Positions 1 to 7,409 of a DNA stretch of 17,142 nucleotides are shown here, one piece after another (the first letter of the stretch is position 1; every line of letters starts with the position of its first letter). The notes under the pieces were generated by a model. It had not been told where the DNA came from, searched no databases, and saw only the letters and a list, made by a program, of their open reading frames with translations. Origin of the DNA: Actinomycetota bacterium (GTDB taxonomy: Bacteria > Actinomycetota > Actinomycetes > Nanopelagicales > Nanopelagicaceae); contig WLQO01000012.1 in assembly GCA_009698295.1 (NCBI GenBank), positions 1 to 17,142 of the forward strand. The letters are read 5' to 3'. The translations under genes and the position numbers were made by a program.

Positions 1-505
1 CAGGGCGACGCAGATACATCGGCTCAGTAACATTTTGTGAGGTGCTGAGTGCAACCAGTTTTTCTAAATCTGGATATTGGTCAATGATGAAATTAGCCAC
101 TTCGGATGGCTTGCTAACTGCTGGTCCTGAAATTCGATCGCCACCTTTATAACTAGCCCAGTAAATCTCTTTTCGGCGCGCATCAATCGCAACGGTGTAA
201 TCACTCTCTTGTACCTTGATTGCATCGAGTGAACAGACTCCGATTACCGGAATCTCACGTGCCAACGCAAAGGTGTGAGCAAAGGTAATTCCAACACGAA
301 GTCCAGTAAACGGCCCGGGCCCCATGCCAACAACTACTTGATCTGGTGACGGACAGATTTCCAAGGCTTTCGATACAAGTTCGGTAATAGCAAAACCATG
401 TTCAGTTGCACCTACGTGAAAACTTTCAAATAAAACTCTGCCATCTTCAATTACCCCAACAATGGTGCGCGATGTTGCAGTGTCTATCGCTAGTGAAATG
501 GTCAT
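1..505 (-). CDS. tsaB: TsaB, t6A tRNA modification protein (3' end cut by window)
   Basis: TsaB is the actin-fold partner of TsaD in the complex that places threonylcarbamoyl on A37 of ANN-decoding tRNAs. The reading frame is open from an ATG at 505 to the window edge, 168 codons. It starts MTISLAIDTATSR (first beta strand of the ASKHA fold), carries the family hallmark GMGPGPFTGLRVGI at about residues 61-74, and has DARRKEIYW further on. The visible end PMYLRRP resembles the usual TsaB C-terminal PxYLR motif, so probably only a short tail is missing. Its ATG overlaps the TGA of tsaE in an ATGA junction, which implies translational coupling. In actinobacteria rimI and tsaD usually follow; they would lie outside this window. 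Confidence 0.93.
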   Translation of the reverse strand, partial: MTISLAIDTATSRTIVGVIEDGRVLFESFHVGATEHGFAITELVSKALEICPSPDQVVVGMGPGPFTGLRVGITFAHTFALAREIPVIGVCSLDAIKVQESDYTVAIDARRKEIYWASYKGGDRISGPAVSKPSEVANFIIDQYPDLEKLVALSTSQNVTEPMYLRRP

Positions 506-939
506 AGCTTTAACTCTGTCCAACGCGCTCCGATAGGGCGCCAAGTAACCACTCGCTCTTCATCGGTGCGATCTATATCTATTTCTAGCCGCTCATCAGA
601 TAACCGCGCAGATTCGGCACCGCCCCATTCGATTACCGTCACCGCACTTTCGCGCGCCGAATCAAGATCTAGATCATCAAGATAAAGCGCAGCTTTTCCG
701 CCTTCCAATAAGCGATAAGTATCGACATGGATCAGCGGCAATGGGCCTTTATGAATTCGTGAAATCACAAAAGTGGGAGAAGTTACATCAGTAAAACCAA
801 GTGCTGCCCCGATGCCTTGGACCAGAACTGTTTTACCAGCGCCAAGTGGGCCATTTAAAAGAATCAAGTCACCGGCGCGTAGTTGAGAACCAATTTTCTC
901 GCCAAGATCAAACATCGCTTGGGCTGATGCGATCTCCAT
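502..939 (-). CDS. tsaE: TsaE, P-loop ATPase for t6A synthesis
   Basis: TsaE is the small ATPase that energises the TsaB-TsaD complex during t6A formation at tRNA position 37. At 145 aa it has normal family length. Walker A GPLGAGKT is at residues 30-37, SPTF at 54-57, HVDTYR at 71-76 and the IEWGG motif near 103-107, all diagnostic of the family. The ATG at 939 is the only sensible upstream start: an in-frame TAA lies seven codons earlier with no start codon between. No Shine-Dalgarno is visible before it. The gene begins only about 30 bases after the T tract of a strong terminator, so it needs its own promoter or read-through; I see no convincing promoter in that gap. It overlaps tsaB by 4 bases (ATGA). 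Confidence 0.95.
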   Translation of the reverse strand: MEIASAQAMFDLGEKIGSQLRAGDLILLNGPLGAGKTVLVQGIGAALGFTDVTSPTFVISRIHKGPLPLIHVDTYRLLEGGKAALYLDDLDLDSARESAVTVIEWGGAESARLSDERLEIDIDRTDEERVVTWRPIGARWTELKL

Positions 940-969
940 AGGAGTTAAGGGTACTAGTTATTTTCTTTC

Positions 970-1010
970 AAAAAAGAAACAGGGGCCGCGCTTGCGCGCG
1001 ACCCCTGTTT
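970..1010 (-). terminator. Intrinsic terminator after the hydrolase gene
   Basis: Arms at 977-985 (AAACAGGGG) and 1002-1010 (CCCCTGTTT) pair perfectly. After one C-A mismatch a further 5-bp GC stem (987-991 with 996-1000) closes on a 4-base loop that reads GCAA on the minus strand, a GNRA-type tetraloop. The minus-strand transcript then runs C followed by six T (975-970). This is a textbook rho-independent terminator for the transporter-hydrolase transcript. Confidence 0.93.
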
Positions 1011-1023
1011 TGTAGGATCTTTT

Positions 1024-1050
1024 CTACAACATTTGAATTACTTGTTGTAG
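1024..1050 (-). repeat. Inverted repeat over the hydrolase stop codon
   Basis: CTACAACA at 1024-1031 and TGTTGTAG at 1043-1050 form a perfect 8-bp inverted repeat with an 11-base loop. The loop contains the TAA stop of the hydrolase gene (1040-1038). It would fold in the mRNA just before the main terminator hairpin. It may help define or protect the 3' end, but it may also be chance. Confidence 0.55.
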
Positions 1051-2669
1051 TACTTCATCCATGGATAAAGAGTGTCACGATCGATCTTTAGGCCCTTGGC
1101 CTTGTAGACCTTCGTTAACTGTGCTCCGCTCCAAGGCAACTTGCCGGTTTCGGCTGCAGCAAGTGCAGTATCGATAACCAACTTGTAATGAGCCATTGTG
1201 AAGTTAGTGTGACCGGTACCTGGTGTATTTGTTAAAGAAACAGGTAGACCAGCAGCATCGAACTTCGACCAAGTCTTTGGAGTTACGCTCCATAGAACTT
1301 GCAGATTACGAGCAGGTACTGCTTTGCGAGCCTTCAAGGCAGCGCTCTTTGCAGCAGCGAAATCTGCTTCGTATAGATCAGAGATTCGCTGAACGATTCC
1401 CGCAGGTTCTACCGGATCGTTCTGACCAATCATCATCACTGTTGGGACCTTGATCTTGCCAGTGTTCTGATAATGAGAAGCTGCATCCTTAGCCATTGCA
1501 GCAGCTTCACCCTTGATGCGTGGAGCATCTGGGTTTAGTGGGTTCAGTGTCGACAACATTCCAGCGATCGCAGTGTTACCACTGAGACCTGCGTTGTAAA
1601 CAGTACGATCTTCATCGCTTAGCTGCTTTGAGAAATCGGTCTTCTGATTATCTGCCCAGACTCCACCCATCTTTGCTTCCATATCGCGGGCACCGAGAAG
1701 TGAATAACCAAGTACGCCAGCGATATTTTCTAAGGTTGCAAGTGCAGGTGCATATGCCAATGGCCATGCAGTAACAGCAGCTCCACCAGGAGTTGAGATG
1801 CTGTCGAATGATGTGCTCTGAGTGCTAACTCCAGCCAAACGGCCAATCATCAAGAGCGCGCTGCGGGATGGAATTCCAGCTTTTTCAAGTGCCTTAGCTG
1901 ATGCACTTGAAGTTGTTGGCCATGCACCTGTTGCAATGCCAGCTTGAAGTGCCTTTAACACAGCTGTGTATTTGCCAAGATCCTGCAACATCTGCATATC
2001 TCCGGCTGCACCTGCTGCGTAACCAGTTAACTTAATTGATGGATCAAACCAAGTCTTCATTAGCCATAAAATGTCAATGAAGTACTTGCCTTGTGAACTC
2101 CAAGCATCAACTGGGTTCATAACAGCTGCAGATGCAAGTAACTCTGGGTGCTGCTCAGCAAATGCCTGAGTAATTCCGCCACCCATTGAGTAACCCCAAG
2201 CCACAACTTTCTTAGTTGTTGTGAACTTAGCCTTAAAGATTCCGACGAGTTCGGTGTTTGTCTTTACCGCTTCGTCAAGATTCCATCCTTGAGTACTGAA
2301 ACCTGAACCCATGACAGCAACGCCTTTATCAGTTAAGTACTTAACTAACTCTGGGCTTCCACCATTTTGGCCGGGACCATTTGGTGCCAACTGTGCTGTT
2401 GAATCAACCGCAAAGTAGCCAGGGATAGTGGTGTTTCCACCAAATCCGTGTGACCAGATAGTTACTGTGCCGTTAAATGAGGCAGGAACAACCATCTTGT
2501 AGGCAGCGCCATCTGATGTCGTACCAGTACATGTCTGTACTGGAGTTGCGCCATCACAGGTTGGACCAGTTGCTGCAGCGTGAGCTGGTGAAGCAACTAC
2601 GAGCGTTGCAAGCAACGCAGTTGTTGAAACTAGCGCGAATGCGCGTGATTTAAACGATGTAGTTCTCAT
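1038..2669 (-). CDS. Secreted alpha/beta hydrolase of unknown substrate
   Basis: A 543-aa exported serine hydrolase. Residues 1-31 form a Sec-type signal peptide (RTTSFKSR, a hydrophobic core, then a SPAHA site with predicted cleavage after A31). The fold is supported by an oxyanion-side HGFGG at 74-78 and the nucleophile elbow GYSMG at 159-163 (Ser161). Probable triad partners are Asp418 (MIGQNDPVEP) and His487 (GTGHTNF). The mature protein has only two cysteines, C38 and C47, near its N-terminus, which could form a disulfide. A long, largely helical insert separates the nucleophile from the acid. The ATG overlaps the stop of the binding-protein gene (TAATG), so the two are translationally coupled; an AAGGGA lies 11 bases upstream. 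Codon choice at the end (TAC, AAC, AAG) looks like that of an abundant protein. Esterase, lipase or peptidase activity are all possible, and I do not recognise a specific family. Confidence 0.85.
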   Translation of the reverse strand: MRTTSFKSRAFALVSTTALLATLVVASPAHAAATGPTCDGATPVQTCTGTTSDGAAYKMVVPASFNGTVTIWSHGFGGNTTIPGYFAVDSTAQLAPNGPGQNGGSPELVKYLTDKGVAVMGSGFSTQGWNLDEAVKTNTELVGIFKAKFTTTKKVVAWGYSMGGGITQAFAEQHPELLASAAVMNPVDAWSSQGKYFIDILWLMKTWFDPSIKLTGYAAGAAGDMQMLQDLGKYTAVLKALQAGIATGAWPTTSSASAKALEKAGIPSRSALLMIGRLAGVSTQSTSFDSISTPGGAAVTAWPLAYAPALATLENIAGVLGYSLLGARDMEAKMGGVWADNQKTDFSKQLSDEDRTVYNAGLSGNTAIAGMLSTLNPLNPDAPRIKGEAAAMAKDAASHYQNTGKIKVPTVMMIGQNDPVEPAGIVQRISDLYEADFAAAKSAALKARKAVPARNLQVLWSVTPKTWSKFDAAGLPVSLTNTPGTGHTNFTMAHYKLVIDTALAAAETGKLPWSGAQLTKVYKAKGLKIDRDTLYPWMKYYNK

Positions 2670-3979
2670 TAATTTGGCAATCCCTTCGCTGGCATTGCTG
2701 GACGTGTGTAGGTTGTTTTCACAACAGGACCTGTACCTGAATCTGTGGTGTAAGGCGTGTATGTGAATGTGTCGTTAGGGACTAGGTCACCGGTCTTGTT
2801 GAAAGTACCGAACCAATATCCATTGAAACCAACGTTGCTTGTCTTGGAATAGTTCAGAGGAACCAAACCAGCGTTAGCAAACTTGCTGCCATTTGCATCA
2901 ATTGCGGCAAGTAGTGATTTACGAGTTGGGTTCTTACCAGCTGCCTTAAGGGCTTGAACAGCAACAAATGCTGTGTTCATACCGATAAGCGCCCAGCTAT
3001 TGAACTTTGCGCCTGCTGAGTTATAAGTTGTATTGATCTCTTTAAACTTAGCAACATATTCATCCTTTGGATCTACAACAGATGGCATAAATGACATCGA
3101 TGTTGCACCAATGATGTAAGGAACTGTTGCAGGGTTGATTGATCCGATATCGGCACCAACAGAACCAAGGATCCACTTAGGTGCATATTGCGCCTTTGCA
3201 GCTGCCAAGATTGTGTACAAGGTTGCGCTTGCTACGCCGAATACAACTTGGACTTCACATCCGCCGGCTTTGAACTTAGTGATCCATGAATCTGGAACTC
3301 CAGCAACGCCTTGTGAAAGTGATGGATAAGCAACTTTGACCGCAAAGTCAAGATTGCCATGTGTCTTGTCGAAGCCGACAAGTGCATCATCACCGAAGTC
3401 ATCATCTTGGTAGAGCAAGCAAGTCTTCTTGGTTGGGTAAGTTTCGTTCACATACTTACCGATCATCTTTGCTTCCATGATGTATGAAGGCAAGATGGTT
3501 GATGAAGTTGGATAAGCCTTGCGATCGTTAAATCCGCTGAAGCCAGTATTGATAAAGAGGCTTGGGATTCCACGACGGCCGAGGTTCACAGCAGATGCAA
3601 CAGCTTTATTATTCGCTGTTCCAAGTGCGCCAATAACGGCAAGAACCTTGTCTTTACCAATTAAATCTTGAGTATTTTGAATTGCCTGCTTTGGAAGATA
3701 GGCATCATTTTTTACAACCAGGCTGATCTTGCGACCATTTACTCCACCATTTGCGTTGACATAATCGAAATATGCCTTCATCGCGCCTGGTAGTTGGTTG
3801 TAGCCGTAGCTGGCTGAGCCTGTCATCGGCAATGTAATTCCGAGTTTTATTGCGGTTGAAGTTACGCCTACTTCTGAACGCGGCGACAGAGCCTGTGCCG
3901 GCATTACAGAGAGTGAGAGCGCAGTTGCAGCCATCACCGCGGAAGCTACGAGAAACTTCCGACGAGTCGTTCTGATCAT
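2669..3979 (-). CDS. ABC transporter substrate-binding protein, LivJ/branched-chain amino acid type
   Basis: A 436-aa type I periplasmic-binding fold protein (Peripla_BP_6-like). It delivers a small ligand to the LivHMGF permease encoded just upstream. After the leader it reads IKLGITLPMTG (44-54), then ANGGVNGRKI (77-86), and IGALGTANNKAVAS (116-129) lining the expected pocket, all typical of LivJ relatives. The N-terminus has TRRKFLV at 5-11, a twin-arginine-like motif, followed by a hydrophobic stretch and a signal peptidase I site (AQA, cleavage after A30). There is no lipobox cysteine; the cysteines are C187 and C241. The start is supported by a GAAGGA ribosome binding site at 3985-3990, 5 bases before the ATG. 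Its stop overlaps the hydrolase ATG. The ligand is unknown: LivJ-like proteins bind amino acids, urea, amides or aromatic acids. Confidence 0.9.
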   Translation of the reverse strand: MIRTTRRKFLVASAVMAATALSLSVMPAQALSPRSEVGVTSTAIKLGITLPMTGSASYGYNQLPGAMKAYFDYVNANGGVNGRKISLVVKNDAYLPKQAIQNTQDLIGKDKVLAVIGALGTANNKAVASAVNLGRRGIPSLFINTGFSGFNDRKAYPTSSTILPSYIMEAKMIGKYVNETYPTKKTCLLYQDDDFGDDALVGFDKTHGNLDFAVKVAYPSLSQGVAGVPDSWITKFKAGGCEVQVVFGVASATLYTILAAAKAQYAPKWILGSVGADIGSINPATVPYIIGATSMSFMPSVVDPKDEYVAKFKEINTTYNSAGAKFNSWALIGMNTAFVAVQALKAAGKNPTRKSLLAAIDANGSKFANAGLVPLNYSKTSNVGFNGYWFGTFNKTGDLVPNDTFTYTPYTTDSGTGPVVKTTYTRPAMPAKGLPN

Positions 3980-3984
3980 ATATT

Positions 3985-3990
3985 TCCTTC
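3985..3990 (-). promoter_or_regulatory. Ribosome binding site of the substrate-binding protein
   Basis: GAAGGA on the minus strand, 5 bases before the ATG at 3979. It is the clearest Shine-Dalgarno in the transporter block, where most other genes rely on overlaps. The 77-base gap between livM and this gene (3980-4056) shows no convincing promoter or terminator hairpin, so I read it as part of the same transcript. Confidence 0.65.
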
Positions 3991-4056
3991 CATCGAGGGG
4001 TATAACGGGGTAAATCTTTACTACTTGGTACGCGTTATCTTACGAGCGCTTTGCCT

Positions 4057-5037
4057 TTACTTACTGTGACGCGACCGAAGCTTCTCGATCGGACCTTTAG
4101 GGGCTAAGAAGACCGTCAAGATCAAGAGCGCGCTCACAATAAATTCCGGCAACAAGGTGGCTAGATTCTCAGAACCGCTCCATCGATCTGCAATCGATGA
4201 GGCGATCTCGGGGATCGCAACCAGTGCTACTGAGCCAATCATGACGCCTCCGAGGGTGTTTACGCCAGACAGGATCGCTCCTGTCGCTATCGAAAAGGAG
4301 AGCGCGAGCGGAAATGCGCTCGGGGAGACGTTATTCATGGTCATCGCCAACAGCGCTCCTGCCAGGCCGGCTATTCCCGAGCTAATCGTGAAGGCCAGGA
4401 CTTTGGACCTGCCTATATTGATTCCGGCCAGTTCGGCGGCTACCTCGTTGCTCTTTACCGCTCGCCAAGAGCGGCCGTAACGAGATCGCAAAATATTTTG
4501 CACCCACCACATCGCGATCAGTGCAGCAAGAGATCCAATCCAAAAGAACCATTTATATTGAGTGAAGTTTTCACCGAAAGAAAGTGGAGGCCATCCTGCA
4601 TCAAAAGAAATTCCCTGTTCTCCACCGAAAATTGAGAATTGATTTGCAATGGAAGGCAAGCCAACCGCTAGCGCCAACGTTGTGCCGGCTAAGTAAGGTC
4701 CCGATAATCGCGCCGCTGCCGTTCCGAGAATTGCACCAAAGAGAGCGGTAGTTAAAACCGCAATTACAAAACAAATCCAAACCGGGGCATGCAAATAAAT
4801 TTGTGTAAGCGCCGCTGAATATGCACCGACTGCAAGGAGTGCGCCGTGGCCAAGTGAAATTTGTCCCGAGTACCCAGTTAACAATATTACCGATGCGATC
4901 GCGACTACATAAACTGCCACAGTTGCACCTTGGTATGAACGCCATTCATCGACAATATTGCTCAAGATGTAAACAACTAAAGCGATTAGTGCAAAGCCAA
5001 TAAAGCGATGTCTATTTGTGATCTGTCGGTTATGCAC
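4057..5037 (-). CDS. livM: Branched-chain amino acid-type ABC permease LivM
   Basis: Second membrane subunit of a HAAT-family importer, about 326 aa with many hydrophobic helices. The family signature YSGQISLGHGALLAVGAYSA lies in the first third. LAGTTLALAVGLP, LAGINIGRSKVLAF and NTLGGVMIGSVALVAIPE follow in the usual order. Length is normal for LivM. A GTG at 5046 opens the frame nine bases earlier, but that codon sits inside the only Shine-Dalgarno-like sequence (AAGGG, 5050-5046). The GTG at 5037 is 8 bases downstream of it and is the better start, giving MHNRQITNRHRF and an 8-base overlap with livH. It forms a heterodimer with LivH in the cytoplasmic membrane, driven by LivG and LivF. Confidence 0.92.
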   Translation of the reverse strand: MHNRQITNRHRFIGFALIALVVYILSNIVDEWRSYQGATVAVYVVAIASVILLTGYSGQISLGHGALLAVGAYSAALTQIYLHAPVWICFVIAVLTTALFGAILGTAAARLSGPYLAGTTLALAVGLPSIANQFSIFGGEQGISFDAGWPPLSFGENFTQYKWFFWIGSLAALIAMWWVQNILRSRYGRSWRAVKSNEVAAELAGINIGRSKVLAFTISSGIAGLAGALLAMTMNNVSPSAFPLALSFSIATGAILSGVNTLGGVMIGSVALVAIPEIASSIADRWSGSENLATLLPEFIVSALLILTVFLAPKGPIEKLRSRHSK

Positions 5038-5938
5038 GGCGACCACCCTTCACACCGATAATGCCTTGCGGCCTTACTAGTAACACTAAAATCAAAATTA
5101 AGAAAGCAGCGAAGAAAACCAGGGAGCCACCGACATACATCAAAATAATTGCCAGGATAATCCCGAGCGTCAGTCCGCCAAGTACTGCGCCAACTAAACT
5201 TTCAATACCGCCAATGACGGCAGCAACAAATCCGAATACCAAGAGCAAGCTAAATTCAAATGACTCAGGTGCGATTGACCCGGAACCATTAGTAGTCTGC
5301 AAAATTCCTGCAGTGGCTCCCGCAGCACCAGATATTGCCCAACCAGCAGTACGAATTAAATCAACACGTATGCCTGCTAAACGAGAAATCTCTGGCGCAA
5401 AAGATGCCGCTCTTAAGGAAAGTCCTAAATTAGTACGTTGGAAAACAATTGTTAGAACGATCATAAGCAATAGGACTATTCCCAGAATCAGAATGCGCAG
5501 AGGCGATAACGCAATACTTTCTCCAGAGACAATAAATCCCTTATCGGATAAAGGTGGTGGAATCACGCCGATGCGATCGCCATAAATAAAGTTAAGTACT
5601 GCTTTAATGATTCCAAGTAAACCTAGGGTTGCGATAATCGGTAAGAAAATCTCTTGGTTCTTCTCGCCAGAGCGATTAAGTAAAGGACGGAGAAAGAAGT
5701 ATTCGATGAAGGCTGAAAAGACAGCACCTGCCAACATCGCAACTGGCAGTGCAATCCAGAATGAACCGGACTTTTCTAATATCGCAGCTCCAACGAAAGA
5801 TGAAGCTAGCGCTAATCCACCTGCTGCAAAGTTAACTACTCGCGTGCTTCGCCAGACTAAAACTATGGCGATAGCCATAAGCGAGTAAATAGACCCGGCA
5901 GTAACGCCGATTAAAAGTGTATTTATAAATTGAAACAT
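5030..5938 (-). CDS. livH: Branched-chain amino acid-type ABC permease LivH
   Basis: First membrane subunit of the importer, 302 aa and strongly hydrophobic throughout. It begins with the LivH-typical INTLLIGVTAGSIYSLMAI, then VLVWRSTRVVNFAAGGLAL. It also has LGLSLRAASFAPEISRLAGI in the cytoplasmic coupling region and VIGGIESLVGAVLGGLTLG near the end, the standard LivH order. The ATG at 5938 lies 2 bases after the livF stop. The only upstream ribosome signal is a G-rich run (GGGG) about 8 bases away, so translation is probably coupled to livF. The end overlaps the start of livM. Confidence 0.93.
   Translation of the reverse strand: MFQFINTLLIGVTAGSIYSLMAIAIVLVWRSTRVVNFAAGGLALASSFVGAAILEKSGSFWIALPVAMLAGAVFSAFIEYFFLRPLLNRSGEKNQEIFLPIIATLGLLGIIKAVLNFIYGDRIGVIPPPLSDKGFIVSGESIALSPLRILILGIVLLLMIVLTIVFQRTNLGLSLRAASFAPEISRLAGIRVDLIRTAGWAISGAAGATAGILQTTNGSGSIAPESFEFSLLLVFGFVAAVIGGIESLVGAVLGGLTLGIILAIILMYVGGSLVFFAAFLILILVLLVRPQGIIGVKGGRRA
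5046..5050 (-). promoter_or_regulatory. Ribosome binding site deciding the livM start
   Basis: AAGGG on the minus strand within the last codons of livH. It is 8 bases before the GTG at 5037 but overlaps the competing GTG at 5046, so it favours the downstream start. Confidence 0.55.
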
Positions 5939-5940
5939 AA

Positions 5941-6648
5941 CTAGAACCCCAAATACGCAGCGCGCACTGCGGGGTCATCTCGAAGCGCAGCTGCGCTACC
6001 TGTCGCGGCTATTGAACCAAGATTTAAAACAATGCCGATATCAGCGATCTTTAAAGCGCCCATCGCATTCTGTTCCACCAGCAAAACCGTTAACCCCATG
6101 GCAGTTGTTAATTCACGGATCGCTTGAAAAATTTGCTCGATCACAAGCGGAGCAAGGCCAAGGGATGGTTCATCTAGTAAAAGGAGTTCTGGTTTGGACA
6201 TGATTGAGCGACCAATTGCAAGCATCTGTCGCTCGCCACCGGATAGTGAATCTGCTCGTTGTGAAAGTCGCTCACCTAAACGTGGAAAGAGATCGACTAC
6301 ATCTTGCTTAGATTTCGCAGCCTCTTTGCGATTGCGGCGCCAGAGCGCACCTAAATCTAAATTATCTGCAACGGTTAACTCGGGAATAACTGACTTTCCT
6401 TCGCTGACATGGGAAATTCCGTGACGTACTAATGATTCAGGTTTAGCGTGCAAAATATTATGTTCGCCCCAATGCGCGGCGCCTTCACTTGCCTTATTCA
6501 GCCCCGAAAGCGTGCGCAGCAAAGTTGTTTTACCCGCGCCATTTGCGCCGATTACTGCAGCAAGTTGGCCTTTTTCTATATTGAATGTGACCCCATGAAG
6601 TGCACGAATAGCTCCATGATCAACGGTTAAATTCTCAATCTTTAACAT
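5941..6648 (-). CDS. livF: Branched-chain amino acid-type ABC ATPase LivF
   Basis: One of two ATP-hydrolysing subunits of the importer, 235 aa. Walker A GANGAGKT is at 34-41, the canonical signature LSGGERQ at 135-141 and Walker B LLLLDE at 155-160. The Q-loop region reads HVSEGKSVIPELTVADNL, the usual LivF form (VPEGR...FP.LTV.ENL). VEQNAMGAL replaces the switch histidine, which is common in LivF. The C-terminus RAAYLGF matches LivF proteins. The ATG overlaps the livG stop (TAATG). With a degenerate signature in LivG, this subunit carries the intact LSGGQ-type motif of the pair. Confidence 0.95.
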   Translation of the reverse strand: MLKIENLTVDHGAIRALHGVTFNIEKGQLAAVIGANGAGKTTLLRTLSGLNKASEGAAHWGEHNILHAKPESLVRHGISHVSEGKSVIPELTVADNLDLGALWRRNRKEAAKSKQDVVDLFPRLGERLSQRADSLSGGERQMLAIGRSIMSKPELLLLDEPSLGLAPLVIEQIFQAIRELTTAMGLTVLLVEQNAMGALKIADIGIVLNLGSIAATGSAAALRDDPAVRAAYLGF

Positions 6649-7409
6649 TATGCAACACCGGTTCCCAGGTATGCAGCGATCACAGCAGGATCACGACGCA
6701 CAGTTTCAGCTGCGCCGCTTGCGATTACTTCACCAAAGTTTAAAACGTATAAGCGATCACAAACGCTCATCACAACATCCATATGATGCTCAACGATTAG
6801 CACTGACATAGTTGCAGTTAAGTTACGGATTAAGTTATTCATCCATTCAATATCTTGTGGGCCAAGTCCTCCTGCTGGCTCATCGAGCATCAAAATCTTT
6901 GGTTCAGAAACCAGCGCACGTGCAATAGAAACACGTTTGGTATCTGGATACGCCAAGGTATCGGCCCGACGATTCGCTAACGTTCCAGCATAGACGCGAT
7001 CAAGTGCGCGCATCGCTTTATCTCGCAGAACTTCTTCATCACGCTTATTTGTTCCAAGTGCTGCGGATATCAGTCCCGTCTTTGCCAGCTTTTGCGCACC
7101 GATCATCACATTTTCTAAAACAGTTAATTCGGGAAATAGACCAACTCCTTGCAAAGTGCGCGATATTCCAAGGTCGACTAATTCATCAGTACTTGGCCAA
7201 GCGCGTTCTTTACCTTCAAATTCAAACGTTCCAGAATCTGGTTTAACAAGTCCGCACATGGCATTAAACAAAGTTGTCTTACCGGCGCCATTTGGTCCAA
7301 TTACTCCGACAACTTCATTAGGGCGCAATTCCAAGTGAACATCGTGAAGAGCTTTTAGGCCGCCAAAGGAGATGCTGACACCCTTTGCGTGCAACAGTGC
7401 GGCGCTCAT
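6648..7409 (-). CDS. livG: Branched-chain amino acid-type ABC ATPase LivG, unusual signature motif
   Basis: Second ATPase of the importer, 253 aa. Walker A GPNGAGKT is at 38-45, the Q-loop region SRTLQGVGLFPELTVLENV at 83-101, Walker B ILMLDE at 172-177 and the switch VEHHMD at 206-211 with His208. The LivG-type tail PAVIAAYLG is present. The signature that normally reads like LSYGQQ is LAYPDTK at 152-158: the serine, glycine and glutamine positions are all changed, although the following RVSIARAL is normal. The ATG overlaps the TGA of alr (ATGA), tying the whole transporter to the cell-wall operon. Confidence 0.93.
   Translation of the reverse strand: MSAALLHAKGVSISFGGLKALHDVHLELRPNEVVGVIGPNGAGKTTLFNAMCGLVKPDSGTFEFEGKERAWPSTDELVDLGISRTLQGVGLFPELTVLENVMIGAQKLAKTGLISAALGTNKRDEEVLRDKAMRALDRVYAGTLANRRADTLAYPDTKRVSIARALVSEPKILMLDEPAGGLGPQDIEWMNNLIRNLTATMSVLIVEHHMDVVMSVCDRLYVLNFGEVIASGAAETVRRDPAVIAAYLGTGVA

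Noticed and set aside
3980..4056. Separate promoter for the binding protein and hydrolase
   Set aside because: Hexamers such as TAAGAT and TATACC occur, but no -35 partner lies at a proper distance, so I do not call one.
4601..4945. Long open frame inside livM in another frame of the same strand
   Set aside because: It overlaps a fully conserved permease, and its translation (cysteine-rich, no recognisable motif) is a frame shadow.
5061..5585. Plus-strand open frame of 174 codons opposite livH
   Set aside because: Its lysine-, proline- and threonine-rich translation is what the antisense of hydrophobic codons yields. There is no ribosome binding site, and the sense gene is clear.
2669..7409. 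Urea transporter (urtABCDE) instead of a Liv-type importer
   Set aside because: Subunit order and motifs fit LivGFHM generally, and no urease genes are near. Ligand specificity cannot be read, so I keep the broader name.
1038..7409. Transposon or integrative element carrying the transporter block
   Set aside because: No transposase, integrase, tRNA target or flanking direct or inverted repeats were seen at its borders.
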